This document shows, piece after piece, positions 13,539 to 28,800 of a stretch of DNA of 64,000 nt (the first letter of the stretch is position 1; each line of letters starts with the position of its first letter). The DNA lies in assembly GCF_051020985.1 (NCBI RefSeq), contig NC_135001.1, forward strand, positions 18,159,896 through 18,223,895. Reading direction: 5' to 3'. The DNA comes from Nomia melanderi. Its lineage: Eukaryota > Arthropoda > Insecta > Hymenoptera > Halictidae. Below the pieces are notes generated by a model that saw only the letters and a program-made list of their open reading frames with translations, ran no database searches and had not been told where the DNA came from. A program made the position numbers and the translations under genes.

Positions 13539-13672
13539 AAAATATTTAATATTTATTATAATGAAAATATTTATTATTCTAGAATAAATAATATTCTAAT
13601 TGATTAATAAATATGTTTAATGGTTTATAATATATATATATATATTCGTTTATCTCTGTTTGTCATTAATAG

Positions 13673-13831
13673 TTCCACCGAACATTCTGGATTATCAAAC
13701 TAGTACAGACATGATAGTAACAGAGGGTAACAACGTGACTTTACGTTGTGCTGCGACAGGATCACCGGAACCTACCATCAGTTGGCGACGCGAGGATAAT
13801 CAGTTAATACTCTTATCGAATGGGAATAACG
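13673..13831 (+). CDS. DIP-like exon a: linker and first half of Ig2
   Basis: The exon follows a TA-rich then pyrimidine-containing tract ending in AG at 13671-13672 and ends before GTAAGC at 13832. It starts by completing a GTT codon whose first base comes from an upstream exon. It encodes VPPNILDYQTSTDMIV, then the B-strand cysteine (VTLRCAATGSPEP) and the core tryptophan (ISWRRED). NVT is a possible N-glycosylation site. No partner exon carrying Ig1 was recognised between 1 and 13672. Confidence 0.9.
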
Positions 13832-16800
13832 GTAAGCCTTAATTCTTCAGTATTATAATTGTACACTTTACATCAATCTCCAATTACTATAGACGTTCAA
13901 ATTTACACAACTATTGTAAAAAATCCCACAGACTGTTAATATTGTGGTTATTTCTAATATATCTAAGTAACGTTGGAAAATAATGTAAACATATATTCTG
14001 TGTTTTATATATATGAACAATATTCATTTAATATAATAAACGCAATTATAACATATTTATACCGTAATAACTCTATATTTACTGTACTTGCTATATATAT
14101 TGGGTCATACTAAATACTTAAATAAACACTATTCTTATGTGTATTTAAGGCCTTAAATGAACAGTAGACTCTAATTAAAATATACATGGCATAAGAAGAT
14201 TAGAAACCATGCAAGGAAGGAAATAGGTATTAATGAAAATTTGCAGCAGTCTCACAGACGTTCTATAAAGGTTAATCTCTTATTCGATACGTGAATAAAA
14301 CGCTGGAAAATTTCGATACTCGAATTGTTTATTTTTGATAACACAGAAAGAAATTTCAAATCAAATTTGCGCGATTTGAAATAAAACTATACAAAATTTA
14401 CTTAAAACTGTTAAAAGCTCAAAAATTAAAAATGCTTAGGTATACATTAAATTTTGATAAATTCTTTAACTTAAAGAAAGAGTAGAAAAGAAATGTGCAA
14501 TATTTTGATCGCGATTTCTCAAAAACATAGAATATTTAAACAAAATCATAATTTTTACACTTTCCTTTGTAAATGACAGCGAATAAAATAATTTTAAACA
14601 GTCGCGGAACCTAAAATCGAGATACAATGATCTCATTTCAAAAACTTTTTGATCGTTCTTGAATTGTCGGTCTCGATAAATGGATTTAAGTTTACAAAAT
14701 GCTTATGTGAAGCTGCACAGCCTTCTAAGATTCACAGTACAGTAACCGAGTCCCGTATTCTCTCTGAAAGATAAATAGACCGCGTCCCAGCAAGGCCAAT
14801 AAGTTAGACAGTGATGATATGTTTGCAAAGGTGAGAAAGATCTCCTATATTTGCATTGAAATTGGCGAACAGAAAGAATGCTACATCTACATAGGTAATG
14901 CGCTTCGCGCACATGCTTTTTACGTACGAGCAAAAAATATTCCTATTAGTTTCTGCTTTTCTTTTCTCTTAAAACTGTAGTACTTTTTAATATACTGCAT
15001 TGAAATACATCGTACTTATAAATTCCAGGTTTACAATACAAATTCAACGTTACAAATTAAAATATCTGCTAAATCAATCGTCTTCCAGCATCATTGATTT
15101 AACTTAATTACTTCTATGTGCGGTTTAACGATTGATATCAATTAATGACTTAACAATTTTATGATCCCGTTTAAAAAATATATACGATTCCAAAAATATC
15201 TACTGAAGTATACACTCTTGAATGTAACGATACAAATTCGGGAATCAAGATATATTATATTATATATTTCAAGATACATTATATTATATATAATATATTT
15301 CAAAATTATTCAAATGGATAACTCTTCGAAATAATTGCCGAGTGCAGCTTTGATTGAAACAAATCTTTTACACAATTTAAATAATAAAGACATTTAGGTA
15401 TACTATTTTTGGCAAAGCCGCTAGTATAAAATCGATAGAGTATAACCATTTATTTTGTTGACAGTCAGAATAGCATTTTTTTATAAAGATACTTATTTTG
15501 GTTAAAAATGATAAATTAGTTAGCGTATGTTGTAAAAATAATTGTATTTTTCCTAGAAGTTTTATTTGGGGTATAAAGGATCAAGTTTTACCCCGTAGAG
15601 AGGTTATGGGAGCGCAGCGATTTTTCCATGGAAGAAGATGAAAAGTTACATTTTTATTTTATATAGGAGTCATTACACGTCAAATTGATCAATTGCAGTT
15701 TGCCGATGTCAGGGATTTTGTTTACAATGAAATATGGTCTAGTGCGCGTGAAATTACAGGGGTTTAAATCATTATTGTGTTAGCTTTAATTTATTTACAA
15801 AATACGGATCTCCGAATTTTATACTTTTAGCCTTTTATTCAGGTTCGCACGTTAATTGATAACGAAGAATAGTAGAAAAAAAAGAAAGAAATAGGACAAT
15901 AGAACTCATTTCTCTAGAATTTATTAAATCAGGGAAACCAGAAGAAACTGAGCATACCAGGTAAGGAGTAACACAATGGCAGGTACTAAAACAAACAAAA
16001 ATTTATAAAAGCAAATGAATATTGGATAGGGTGACGGGACAATGGAGTACAATAAGACCGATTCAGAATATTCTGAAACAAGAGATTCGATATCGCGAGT
16101 TAATGGCGAAAAGCAAATGGATAAGTTGGCAGTCAATTAGAAATGATGAAGCGTACCAGGATTTTTAAACAAGCCTTGTTGGCACGAGGGGGCAAAGAAA
16201 GTGAAGAAGGGGAATACAGACGAAAGGAGAGATATTTCTTTGGAATAAATGAGAAAGCATCGGGAAACTGAGGAAGGAGATTTCCAAACAATTTATACGG
16301 AAGTGTCCACCCGCTAAAAGAATGAAGAGGAAAACGAAACCAAGTGGAGGGATAACAACTGGAGCCAGAATGGCCTGGTGTGTACAAGAAGCAGAAGTAC
16401 GAACAGAAATGGAAAGCGGAGTACAAAGGAAAGTCAAACCAGAGAAGATGATATTAAAGATATGAACAGTATACTGTATTAATGAAGTGAAATAACTAAA
16501 GGAAAATTTTGTAGGATAAAATGGACGATAAGATGCAGGCATGTTAACCCCTTGCCCTATAATTTCTTTCACGACTAACCTCCAAAAGACTACTGTGTCG
16601 TTACTAATTTATTAGCAAGAAATATGTTTGTAAAAATAGATGTTATAATATTTAATTTCATTCGTTCCAATTTTAATTTCTTTCCGAAATTTTCGTCGCT
16701 AATCTGACACGATGTTGTAAGACAAGAATTTGATGGTAGGAAGAGATACGTATGCGAGAGTTGAATAAAGTTGAAAAAACCGGAAAGATACCAAATGTGA

Positions 16801-19800
16801 TAACGAAGGGAAGTTACCGTAGACAATGAAGAATAGTAGAAAAGTAAAAAAATGATAATTTATAGAAAAGTAAGAAGGAGAAAGTAATGAATTTGGCAAG
16901 GTGATGGAACAATGAAGAAATTTACGTAATTTGACAATAAATTTTGGAGATATAGGAATTTTAAATCGCAGATAAAAAAGGGGGATAAGAAGATGTTTGA
17001 GGACGATTTCAGAAGCAGATTCCGAGTTTCTTTTAATTATAAACAAATATTGTACTCGTGAAGTAGATAATAATACATTGTACATTAGAGCATACAAAGG
17101 GTCAACCGTGTTTACTACGTTTAATAATCCTACAAAATTGTTCTCTTAAATGATTTTTAACACATTGACGGCAATACTTATGGACCATTAAAGTTCTGTC
17201 GAGAATTTCATTGTTTAGTTTCTCCAAAACGAGGACAGACTGCCTGGCTCCTCCACCTAAAAAAACTTATACCTATAGGGGCTAGACTCCCCAAACACTG
17301 TCCCTCGTGGTCAGTTCAATTCCGAACTCTAAGAGGATAAAATAAACTTTGCTCCTTTAATGATCCATATTGTGGTGCGTGTTAGTGTTCGGAACTGGTT
17401 AATGCAGGGTGGCAGTGTGCCTTTGCCACCAAACACACTATTACAAGAATTACTCCCTTTAATATATATTTTATAGTTTATTTAAAATATATAATTTTTT
17501 TCTACTTAATTTTCATAAATTTGATAAAACGAAATACGTTTCAAATAAACTTTATTTAAACAACTCATTCTTGTAAATGGATGACAAATTTAATAAAGTT
17601 CAGAGTTGATTTAATGAATGTTCAAAGAAGAAAATATTTGAAATATAATAGATTTCATTTTTAACAAGGTTTACAGAGAATAAAAACAGATCTATATACA
17701 GAAAACAGTGTTGTCGATTATAAATAAGGAATAAATGCATTGTGTCATTTATAATGTTACTTTTCAAAATAAAGTCTTACTGTATTTATTACTAATATAG
17801 CTCATTCGAAAATCTCGCAAACCGAAGTGTAAAAATGATTATACTTTCTTAAGGGTTGGCAAAGTTCGTATGTTTTCAAAAGGTCATAATCTCATGCGTA
17901 AAACCACGCAATGTTTTTGTTTAATGTTAGATTATTACAAAGTTATGCAGTTTCAAGTAAAATCTCAGTTTTCCTGACTTCACCCCGATTTTTATTCGTT
18001 CTTACGAAATGGTCGGAAATTTTGGCTAAAGTCAATCATTAAATCATTATATACAAATATTAAATTAGGAATTATAAATACTTCAGAATTTTTTCAGATT
18101 GTCACAAATCTCACAACAATGAGAAATCTGACGTAACCATAAAAATTGAGAAATTTACCTTACACATATATAACAACTATACATAAAAACTCTATATAAA
18201 TATAGATTCTCTTCCAAAAACATCATTTGATCAATCATACACATTCAACTGAGCTCAATATTTATCTAACTTGTATATATTTTCCACACACAATCCAGTT
18301 TCAGTATATAATTTTATGTGAAACATAGTTTGTCACTTTTTACATAAAAAATGTGTCCAGTTATTTACGTTGATATTTATATCGGAGATATCTGTTCAAA
18401 TGATTGAATTAGATGTCTCATTAATTACAATTTTGTAACGCTTTATTCGTTCGTTCCACATGCTTTTCGTTCTTTCGTAGTTAACTCTGTCCAGCTTGTT
18501 GGCTAAAAGCAAATATTCCTCAGCATTTAAGCGTGGTTAGTGGACAAGCGTAGTAGACTGCCTTGACTTTCAGATAAGTAAACCAAATTTAACGTCGTGT
18601 ACTGAAGACAACACCAAAACTGTGTTACCACACTTGCCTGTTACACGTAATTTTCTGTTTATTCGCTCTCCACTGAAACGAACTATTTGACATGGTCAAA
18701 GTTCATTTGAAGTACTCTGTTACCTTGCGAATGCAATAAAACCATTCGCTTTGATAAAAATTGTCACATACTCATACGATAACACGCTAAACAATTTATA
18801 CATTTTTGTTGCAGAACTTTGCATAAATTAACCCTCAATGGGCTGAATTTGGTTTCGTGATTCTAACAAAATTCACGCAGTATGAAATTAATAAATATCA
18901 ACACATGCACACAAATTAAAAATGTATTCAATAGTTTTAATAGTTTTATTAAAACGAATATATTTTGTAACTTTGAAGTTACAATGACGTTGAACGTAAA
19001 CACCTGCGTGTATAAAAGTTCAAGCTGATTAAGCATTTAATTTCATCCGTCATTTTGCGATAAAAAATTAAATAAATCAATTTAACCCAGTCTATTGATG
19101 TGTGACTTCAAAGTTACACGGGCTTATAGAGGGTTAATTAAATATATTAACTCGATGGACCTTTATACACATTGTATAAACATATGTATTATTCCGTAAT
19201 AAATTTCTATTAATCTACGAATTAATTCCATTAAGCCGCACATTTGCAATTAATGAATAATTATGCTCTTGATAAACGAAATTTGTTACACTTTCATTTT
19301 TAACGTATTTTTAAGTATTTTAAGTTTAACACTAAACCTACCGAGCAGTTACATTCACTTTCTGAAATTCCTTTATGGAAACTTTAAAAGTGCATCTATC
19401 GAGACTTTAATTGATTTATAATTCAGTTTGCGCATTGCCAAATAATTTCTTTAATAATTTCTCAGAGAAACATCTGTTATCTATTGAATTAATTTTTCTA
19501 ACAATAAAACTGTAACTTTAAAAAATGAATATTGAAATTGCTATATACCATTCAAAAGTATTGGGACTATTAATACCTGCATAGCATTAATTCATTAAAA
19601 TAATTTCTTGTCTGAATTTGTTCGTGTTATCGAGATCAGTACATGAACTGCATATCTTAAAATTAATTGTGCCTTTTAATTCCTAAAAGCAGTGTAAAAC
19701 TTGTGTAAAAATGTGATTAAAATTTGATAGAAAGACTTGTGTACCGAAATGCTTGTTTGATTGCTTTTCGAAACAAATTACACCTGGAAATTTCGGCGCA

Positions 19801-22800
19801 GGATTTCATCGTATTCGTGATAGCGGTACTAGGAAATATACTGACGGTGAAAAAGTTATTCGAGTCAATTTCAAAAACTTCACGGTCGTATACCAAACTG
19901 TCTGAGAGTGTAACTTCACTAAACTTTGGAGACAAAAAGCGTTCGGTGCGTTTGAAATCCGAGTGTCGTTGTATACCATACGTCTCTATAAATAAAAGCA
20001 TTCCTGTAAATAAAAGTTATTCTTGTATTAACCCTTTGCACTCGAGAGGCGCCTTTCACTCGCCATTTGATTTAACCCAACGAAATTATAAAATTAAAAA
20101 TTCAATATTAAATTTTCTATAATCTACCAACACATGGAACATCGAAAATAAAATAGTTCCGTTACTTAATTTATGCAAGGTATTCCTTCATATTAATTGT
20201 AAAAAATACCATTGATATTTCATCATAAAATAAGAAATATTCGTTGCGAAAAATATTCTCGAGTGCAAAGGGTTAAAAACGTTGTTAATTAAACGATCAC
20301 AAACCGTTTCTCTGTAGTTTTGTTATTACTCGTAACAGACCATTTAACTCAGTGTAGGTACTATGACCTTGAAACGATGTTAAAATAAAAACTCTATTCT
20401 TTTATGAAGATATTCCTTGAATGTTTCAAACCAATTCAACCAATACCGACGATGTTATAAGAACTGAAAATATACTCCAAGGAACGTACTTCGTAATACT
20501 TAAAGAATCATTGAACCGTTTTATTTCAAACTTTGCTAACGTAGTTTAAAGAACAGTTTAAAATCCATAAAAGCCCCTTTTTGCTTCGAAACTTAGGTTT
20601 TATTTCATATGTTTATAAACGATCGGTGTTGAAAGTGGAAGTCGATACTTTAACATTTAAATATTATCACTTCGTCTTTAATTGATTTTTCAAACATCTA
20701 GGCCAGTGGATCTTGAATAATTTAATACGCAATCGCGAAATTGTCGAATTCTTTATTTTGGATGGTCTAACTTCAACAAAATATTGGCCACCAAAAATGC
20801 TTTTAGAATAAAAGAATAGGAGACTCCAAATACAGCTTCTATTATTTTTGTTCCTTTTGTATAAAAGAGTATACAATTTTTTGAAGCAGTACTTTTAAAA
20901 ATAAATGAACAGGTAATCATTTTTATAAAACACATTCCTATAAATTCGTCATTGTGTTACCTTTTTAACTGGAGATAATCCTTTACATAAACTGTTCATT
21001 TTTCTCATCTAAATGAATAAAGTGTAGAACAAGAATAGCGATAGTTTTGTTATTATATCTTTTATCCAAACAATTTCACCTCTTAATTACAAAAGTACAC
21101 CTTTTAGAATGCTTCAAGTTTATCATAAAGTTAGTTGTCGCTCCCCCATCACCCTATTTTTAATTCTGTAATCTAATTTAACCCCTTTCTTTTCAATAAA
21201 CAGTATTATCGAATATTATTTTATCTCTGCATAACAAAGGACTGATTTTTCAAGTACACCCTGTTAAACAACAATCTCGAAGGATTGAAAAATCAACTGC
21301 AATTCCAAACGTACACAAACGGCCACGAATTAATTTTGAAATTTCATTTGCAGTTACCAGCGTTGAGGGACCAAATTTTAATATCACTAAAGTAAACCGA
21401 TTGCACATGGGGTCGTATCTCTGCATCGCATCCAATCGTGTACCGCCGTCAGTCAGTAAAAGAATTATGCTGACTGTACAGTGTGAGTATAATTTTGTAC
21501 CTATCATGAAATTTTTTATAACTCATTTCATTCTTCATATCCGAAGTGTGAAAGGATTAACGATTATTGCTTTAGCGAATGAATAACATCTTTAAATTGA
21601 TGAATATTTGTAAAAGAAACATTGAACATGAACTGGAATTTTTATGAAAATGTATTCTATTCGTCAACAAAAAAAATCTTCAAAGAAAATCATTGCTATT
21701 AATTATAATTATTCAATTACAATACTCCAATTATAAGATCTTATTTTCGACAATATTTTTCAGATACATATATGTATTACTGAATTCTGTTTTAAGGAGT
21801 TATTAATTTAATACATATTCAAAGGAGCTTAACCTATTATTAAATATTACAATTCATTTCATATACACGTGTGTGCTAGAGAAATTTTTGAGAATAATTT
21901 TTTCAAAAATACGACTACAAAAAAGATTCATTTTATTATTTGTGCGTATTTTCTGAAAAAATATAGTATTATAACAGCTATAATATATGTTATTTAAAAT
22001 ATTGTTTCCCATCTTAAATTGCTGCTTGAATTTAGTACCTTTAATTGCGATATTTTAATATATATCTCATACAACAATGGATTACATATATGCTCGATTG
22101 CTTTTTCCAGTTCCACCTATGATTGAGGTAGAACATCAATTAGTAGGTGCTTTGGAAGGACAAGAATTAACTTTAAAGTGCAATTCAGAAGCTTATCCTA
22201 AATCAATTAATTATTGGACGAGAGATAAAGATGCAATAGTTCTACAAGGTAAGTTACAAATTGTTACAAATTATAAAGATCACACGACTGTAGCCATATA
22301 TGTGTAAATATAATATATGTCATATAGATAAAAACCATAATATAATGTACACATTTACATGTTTACAAAACGATATGTAAAAGAAAAATTAATAGTCAGA
22401 TTTGAACAATGGCAGAATCATTAGATAGAGTAATATAAATAAAAGTTTCTGGATAATTATTAATGAAAGACAATCTACAGACTCTAATAATACCTTGATA
22501 TTCGGTTGCAATTAAAGATGGACTAATTTTATAACAAAGTTTCACTTATGAAGGAAAATCGACAGGTAATATTATTAATGTTTGCAGATTATAAGAGAGA
22601 GAGAGAGAGAATTGCAGAGTACTAATGTCATTCAGACTGAAAATTTCGAATCGACTCGAAAAGTGTTATCAGAGTTCACTGCAAACCGTTTTGAAAATGT
22701 ATATAAATATCTTTCTTTTCGAAATTTTATTTAATCTTATACACTTCAATCATTGGAATATAATGAAAGAAAAATTTGACGAAAATGGAATATTTTTCAT

Positions 22801-25800
22801 TTTGTCATGTGATGTATGATCTGATAACAGATGTAAATGTAAGGTACACAGGATATACGGAGTATACATACAGTATACCGTGTTTCATTTGGAATATATA
22901 TTATTTCCACTGCAGCTGAAAGCGAAAGAGAATGGCTAACAATAAGATGAGTTTCTGTGTTCTCTGGATATGCATTTAAGAATACTAAGGAAAGTGCCGT
23001 TTTAGACCATTTTGATTGTTATGTTTTCACTTTAATATTTTCTTTTGTAATCATGAAGTTGAAATTATAATTGACATTAAGACGAGTTTAACAACTTGCC
23101 ACATTGTGAACTATTATGTAAATTGAATTAAATTTGTCCGTATGTTCACCGTTTTTATGACTCTTCGGTACCATCGAGGTGTCATTCTCAATAAATTGAA
23201 TTCCTTGCTTTAGCAAAATCTTTAAAATTACAATGCCTGCAATTCATAGAACGGGAAAATTGAAAATACTCTGACGTTAAAATTCCAAATGGTGTCTTTT
23301 GACAGCTTCGGTAGTACTAGTGTTAAGTCCCGCCGTATATTTCGTGTCTATTTCAATTACGCACACACCGGCGTCCGAATAGTTTCGCTCCCGTATCCTA
23401 CCGTTCCTATCGATAATTCACATTTCCGTGTTCCCATAGATTCGTGTGTTGCAGGGTACAATTATCTATTCACGTCCCTTACACTTGCCGCATAACGTAT
23501 TCCGTGGAAAGAAAAGTAACAAGTTGTAACGAGTCTTTTGAATAATGAAACCTTGATGCCGAACGCATAAACGCGGGTACCGACGAAGCACGAGTATAAA
23601 CGTTCCGCTCTTCTTTATGCCCGGTCTATAAAAGGTGGCTTTAGTACTTTCCATCGATCCACCACGGTTCCTTTCAGATCCCCACATTTTCCCTGTATCA
23701 CGATATGCTCACGACTTACCCGCGGTTTGGGTCAAACACATTTTGACGCACAACACCGCCCGATACCATCCTTCTGCGCTCGGTGCTTCTGGTTCTAACC
23801 CATTTTATTAGGTACTCTAAGACCTGATGAATCGTTTAACGTATGGTTATACCAGCGTTAAGCTATGACCAACCGACTCTGGTTCACAATAGAAGAACCG
23901 CTCTATTCTAGAAGTTCGATTTTAATATGTTTTTATGAGCTGATAAATACATCGGTTCCTAACTGCAGTTAACGCATTGAATGCCATGGGAGTCACCGGT
24001 GACCCCCGATCAAATCGAATTACTATAGTTCTCTCAATGAAAGGATGATTATACGAGAACATTTCTATATTATAAATAATGCTACGTAATACAGTGGCAT
24101 TCAGCTAGATGAACGTGGAATAATAATGCAATTCGATCGAATGATTTAATATATTTTTTCCATCCTGTGCATTTTCCTCTGTGAAATCGTGCGGCGTGCA
24201 ACGTGTTAACGATCGGTTTTCAAATTTGGTTTAAAGTTATTATATATGTATTGAATTGTTATGTAGAATTAAATAAGGATAATATGAGAAATTCTTGTAA
24301 TTAAAATTTCTTACGGTTTGACAAAAAATATTTTCTCTTGGTAAGCTATTGAACGGTACGCCGATGGTTTACTTTCGCTCAAGGGCACCTTCAACTTTTT
24401 ATTCGGTTATATTCCTTTTCAATAAATTAGTGACTCCTCCCACGCCTCCTAAATTTTGAAACAGCCAATAATGTTCCTATGAAGTTTCCTGCGGCTTCCG
24501 ATGTAAATATGCATTTTCCATTGACCAGAATTCTCCACATAGGAAACATAATAAACGAAAATGGGCCCATAAACCTGGTATATTTTTAAAACAATGACTG
24601 GACTCTAATAGTGCGGCAACATTTGTTATATTTGTGGATTGCGATATTTTCCAATATATTATGTGATGAGTACGAATATTTAAATCTTGCTGTCATTGTA
24701 CTGGGACTACTGCAACAAGTTGAAATAATTGATACAGTTAAAATATAGTATCTGATGCATCAGATTCATATAGTATTAATTACTGAATTATGCTCAGAAT
24801 AACGTATTGTACCATATTTTTGTTGTGTGTAAATTAGATTTAATTAAATGTGCAGAATAAAAAAGGAACTTCAAATAAGTTTAGTTTTAAATGTGAATTT
24901 AAAATTATTAAATTGAATTGACTATTCATGTAAAAGAATTTAATAAGCAATTTCATTTGCATACAAATAAAGTGACCACATTTTACAGATCAATTAATTA
25001 GCTCTTCCTTCTATTTAGTCAAAAAATTAATTAAATCGACAATTACTGCGACTTTGAGAAATCACTTTGGCACGTTCCATTTGCCACATCCTACATATTG
25101 TGTTATTATGATGTAATATTTGTAGGTATATCGTTAAACAAATTTCTTAATTTTAGGAAATTGAAATTTAATCAGTTAACTGCGTTTGACGAGTACACGC
25201 GTCATCTTAAAGCTTGAAATGATACTAATTCTTTCAACGATGAATTATTTATTTTTTCAGATAAACATTTAATTCTTTGTTTTGCTTTAGTTTTTCGTTA
25301 CAATATACCCTAGGTGCATTCCTCCTGCGTCTGACGAGTACACACTTCATTTTTTGATTTTATTGCGCGCTAAACGAGCGACATTTTCAACTAAATTCCA
25401 CAACTAACATAAGAGTACACGTTAGTTTTATTACGAATATAATTTATTCAAATTTATATGGGTTTCCCTTAATTTTAATCCACGTAGCTTCAGTATTCAG
25501 TTTTTATTTATTATTTTGCTTCCTGAAGTTCATCTGGAATAAGCTTCGTTTAAAATGTTATTTAAAGGACTGGGAAAAAATCATCCAGGAACAGTGAATT
25601 TTATGTTTACAGTTAACAGTTTTTGCATGTACTGTGTATGCTTGTTCTTCGCCAACGTTGCAGACACAGATTTTACGAGAAATTGGACCTAAGAGTTATA
25701 ACTTTATCAGAGTCACATGTACTATATATATAGATCCGAACAGCGTCGTGAGTTTACGATACGTCAATCGCTTTTAAGGTCGTAACTGTGAGGTACTTGA

Positions 25801-28800
25801 ACGTACGCTTCGAGATGACTGAAGTTATTTCAAAGAATTGGCGTTTACAAAATATCTACAAAGCATGGTTATTTATTTATACAAATTGGATCAGAAAGAT
25901 ATTTATAAAGATAATGTAAATGATGAACGTAAGCAAGGAGAAGAATTTATATTAAATTCTTCAGTTGTGTATTGCAACAATTTCATTATCATACAATATT
26001 GTAATTAATTTTTAAAAATGTAGACTATTTCAATAGAATATCTATGAAAATTATGAAATAATTTTTGTAAAATACTTACACAGTATAAATTTTAATCACC
26101 AAAACTACCGAGCAGTTAAATAGAATTTTCGAAATTTCTCTACAGAAACTCGAAGAGTGCATCTGTTGAGACTTTCATTGATTTACAATTCAGTTTTCAT
26201 GGTACTGAATGAATTTCTTTAATAATTTCTCAGAGAAACATTTGTTATCTTTTCGATAATTCCAAAAAGACACCAGAGTCATTTCGACACGTCTGGTAAT
26301 TTTAGTGTTAAACGTCGTAAAATTGTAGAAAGATTCCCATGACCTTTCCATCAAAGTGTATTCACTGGAGGAGCGGAATCGACTGTCTAATGCGTTTACT
26401 TGAATGATACATCACACTAAGAGGGAAATGTTTTGTCAGATTTCCTTTTCAAACGGCTATTCGAAACGAATTATCTCTTGAATAATTCATGCGAATCTGA
26501 ACAGAACGTTAAAGGTATAACGTGATTTTATCTGGCATTTATGAGGAAGGCCGAGAATGCGAGTATGTATATACATAAAGACCGAAACGACAGGCTCCGG
26601 GTCTTCCCTGGTGCCATTATTACATCGCTAGACTAGACGGTATTTGCATCTGTATCGAAAGCAATAATAGTACGTGCAATGTGCATTTTGGTCGTACAGC
26701 CATACTAGCAGCCGAAAGGTCGCATACACAATATTCACTGTAAATGTTTGAATGTCATTAAGGCAGAAATTTGATTAACCCTAAGGAATTTAGTTAATTT
26801 TTCCGTATTATACAGAGTGGTCCACGCAACTGTTGCAAGTCGTGTTCCTTCATAAAGCAATTACAACAAATTTGCAGAAATAGAAGATAAGTAATTTACG
26901 GAGTACTATAATACTTTTCAAAGCCATGTCTATTCTTGCAAATAAGGATATATGCACACTACAACCACTACATTATTTCTCTTAATAAAAATTTATAGTT
27001 TACTATACAAACCGAATTATCTTATCGAAAAATGATTAGTTTGAGATATCAAAAATTGATTTTATCTTTTTCGTCTTACGATTAGTGAAATAATAAAGAT
27101 GTTTGTATTTAAAGTTATTTGAAAAAATTATATTACGATAAATGAAATAATTTTTATAAGTATTACCACTTACAAATAATAAATAGCCACTATAATCTTT
27201 ATTTGTATAAAGGATTACATCAATTTTCCTAAATATGCAGTAATTATAGTGCTAATGGACTTGCGTGTGATACGTAGACGCGATAATATGGCGGATAATT
27301 GAATAGAGGCAGCGTTTAAGAATTCATATTCTATGCGATAGTAATGAAGTTTCATATAGTAACGCTAGTAAGTTACAGAATGTGTAGTAGCATGTGTGAA
27401 AGAGCTTCTGAATTTCAATGAACGGCGAGGAGGAGTCGCTGGATTAGAAGCTCGCCTAGCAGTAGACGCGAGGAACTGTTGCATTTGAGAGTTGGCGCAG
27501 TCTAATTATCTACGATAGGATGTTATATCAATTAATGATATTTTGGGGAGTGTATCGTTGAAGCATTCATAAAATATCTATCTCTGCTTCACATTTAGGT
27601 ACTTATGTAGTCAACTGCAGAGATATTCGTAAGGTACAAGATACTAACCAACTACATATCAACGTAATTAAATAAGTGGTGATATTAGCGTGCAACGATT
27701 TAAATTTATAACGCAGGTTTACATAATATTTCAAAGAAGTTATTGTTATCGAGAGAACAATGAATCTTCGAGTAAGTTGCGACCTACTCTTGAGAATTCT
27801 GAATTTTTTCTCACCAAAAAATACTTTTTCAGTTTAGAATCGTAAATTCGATATCTTCGTCACAATTCATTCACTTCGTAAGAAACTGTGTAAATACAGA
27901 TTGAAAGTACATTTATTGAATGTATTCTGAAGCTCTTATTTAGTAGTGGCTCTAATGTTTACCATTAGCGAGTATTTTTTAAATTCAGGAAAATTTCAGT
28001 AGATAGCAACGTCCACACTTTTCGAATGCGATATGTCAAAACGTTCATCGTAGAAATATGTTTTCTTCGAAGCTCATACTTGCGATATGCCAGATATTTG
28101 TATTGGGCTTGCATCGAGAGACTGAGCTCACCGGCACAATGCACTGGTGCTTATCGGTTCTTATTTTAACCGATTTTTCGCTAGTAGTGAAAGAACCGTT
28201 TCGTAGCATTTTATTGTCTTCGACGCATTCAAATTGCTTACGAACGCTTTTAAAAATTACTCGAAGCTTCTTGATGCGTTGCAACAATTGCACACATAAA
28301 TTTGGATTATTAACAATCTTTGAAATAACCGATGTACAAAACAGTAAAGAATAATTTTTACTCGAAGAATATGAGTGTTACCAATTGTCTCGTAAGTTGA
28401 AAAGTTAACGTGAGACATTGTCAGGCTGTAAATGGTAAAATATTGGTAATAATCATTCTTAATACTCTTTCGATCTAAACAGATTTTTAAAAACCGTTTA
28501 ACTATTAATATCACTTGCAACTACATTTCTGTATTATGAACCTATAGACATTACGACCGTTGCAAAAAGTAAATTAAATGAACTATTAGGAAATTACTAA
28601 AACTTCAACACATTTACCTGAATAATATTTTAAATAATAAAAAGTTCAAGCATGTAATAGTATACTACATGTTTTACAAATTATACGCAATTATATTAAA
28701 GTTTCCTTATTTATGTATTTGTTGAATTATAAAATTCACTGTTTCAACCAGTTTTTATATAGCACAATGAGGCAGCCGTATAACAAGAGCGAAAACGCTT

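Larger units (their letters stand above)
1..13672. other. left region without a proven exon
   Basis: Probably intron or 5' flank of the DIP-like gene. Besides the repeats, MITEs and two GC-richer islands listed separately, I see only AT-rich sequence. Short open frames here lack protein-like composition, and no Ig1 signature (cysteine in a YMCQ-like context) was found on the plus strand. Confidence 0.6.
13832..21353 (+). other. intron a of the DIP-like gene (7.5 kb)
   Basis: Splits Ig2 between its core tryptophan and its second cysteine. It holds the purine-rich block at 15870-17100, a GC-richer patch at about 17190-17440 and three TTAA elements (18832, 19330, 20032). Otherwise AT-rich with nothing recognised. 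Confidence 0.85.

Noticed and set aside
1..13672. Search for the Ig1 and signal-peptide exons of the DIP-like gene
   Set aside because: No YMCQ-like cysteine context or core-tryptophan exon with a matching phase was found, so none is annotated.
16133..17097. Minus-strand frames of 97-135 codons resembling hydrophobic proteins
   Set aside because: They arise from the pyrimidine-rich complement of the purine-biased block and overlap each other in different frames.
19724..20122. 132-codon plus-strand open frame overlapping a 94-codon minus-strand frame
   Set aside because: The frame begins at a non-ATG codon, reads into the MITE at 20032 and shows no family motif. The opposite-strand frame is equally open, which points to chance.
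28045..28354. Overlapping 98- and 82-codon frames on opposite strands
   Set aside because: No recognisable domain, no splice context and no protein-like pattern; both strands open together suggests chance.
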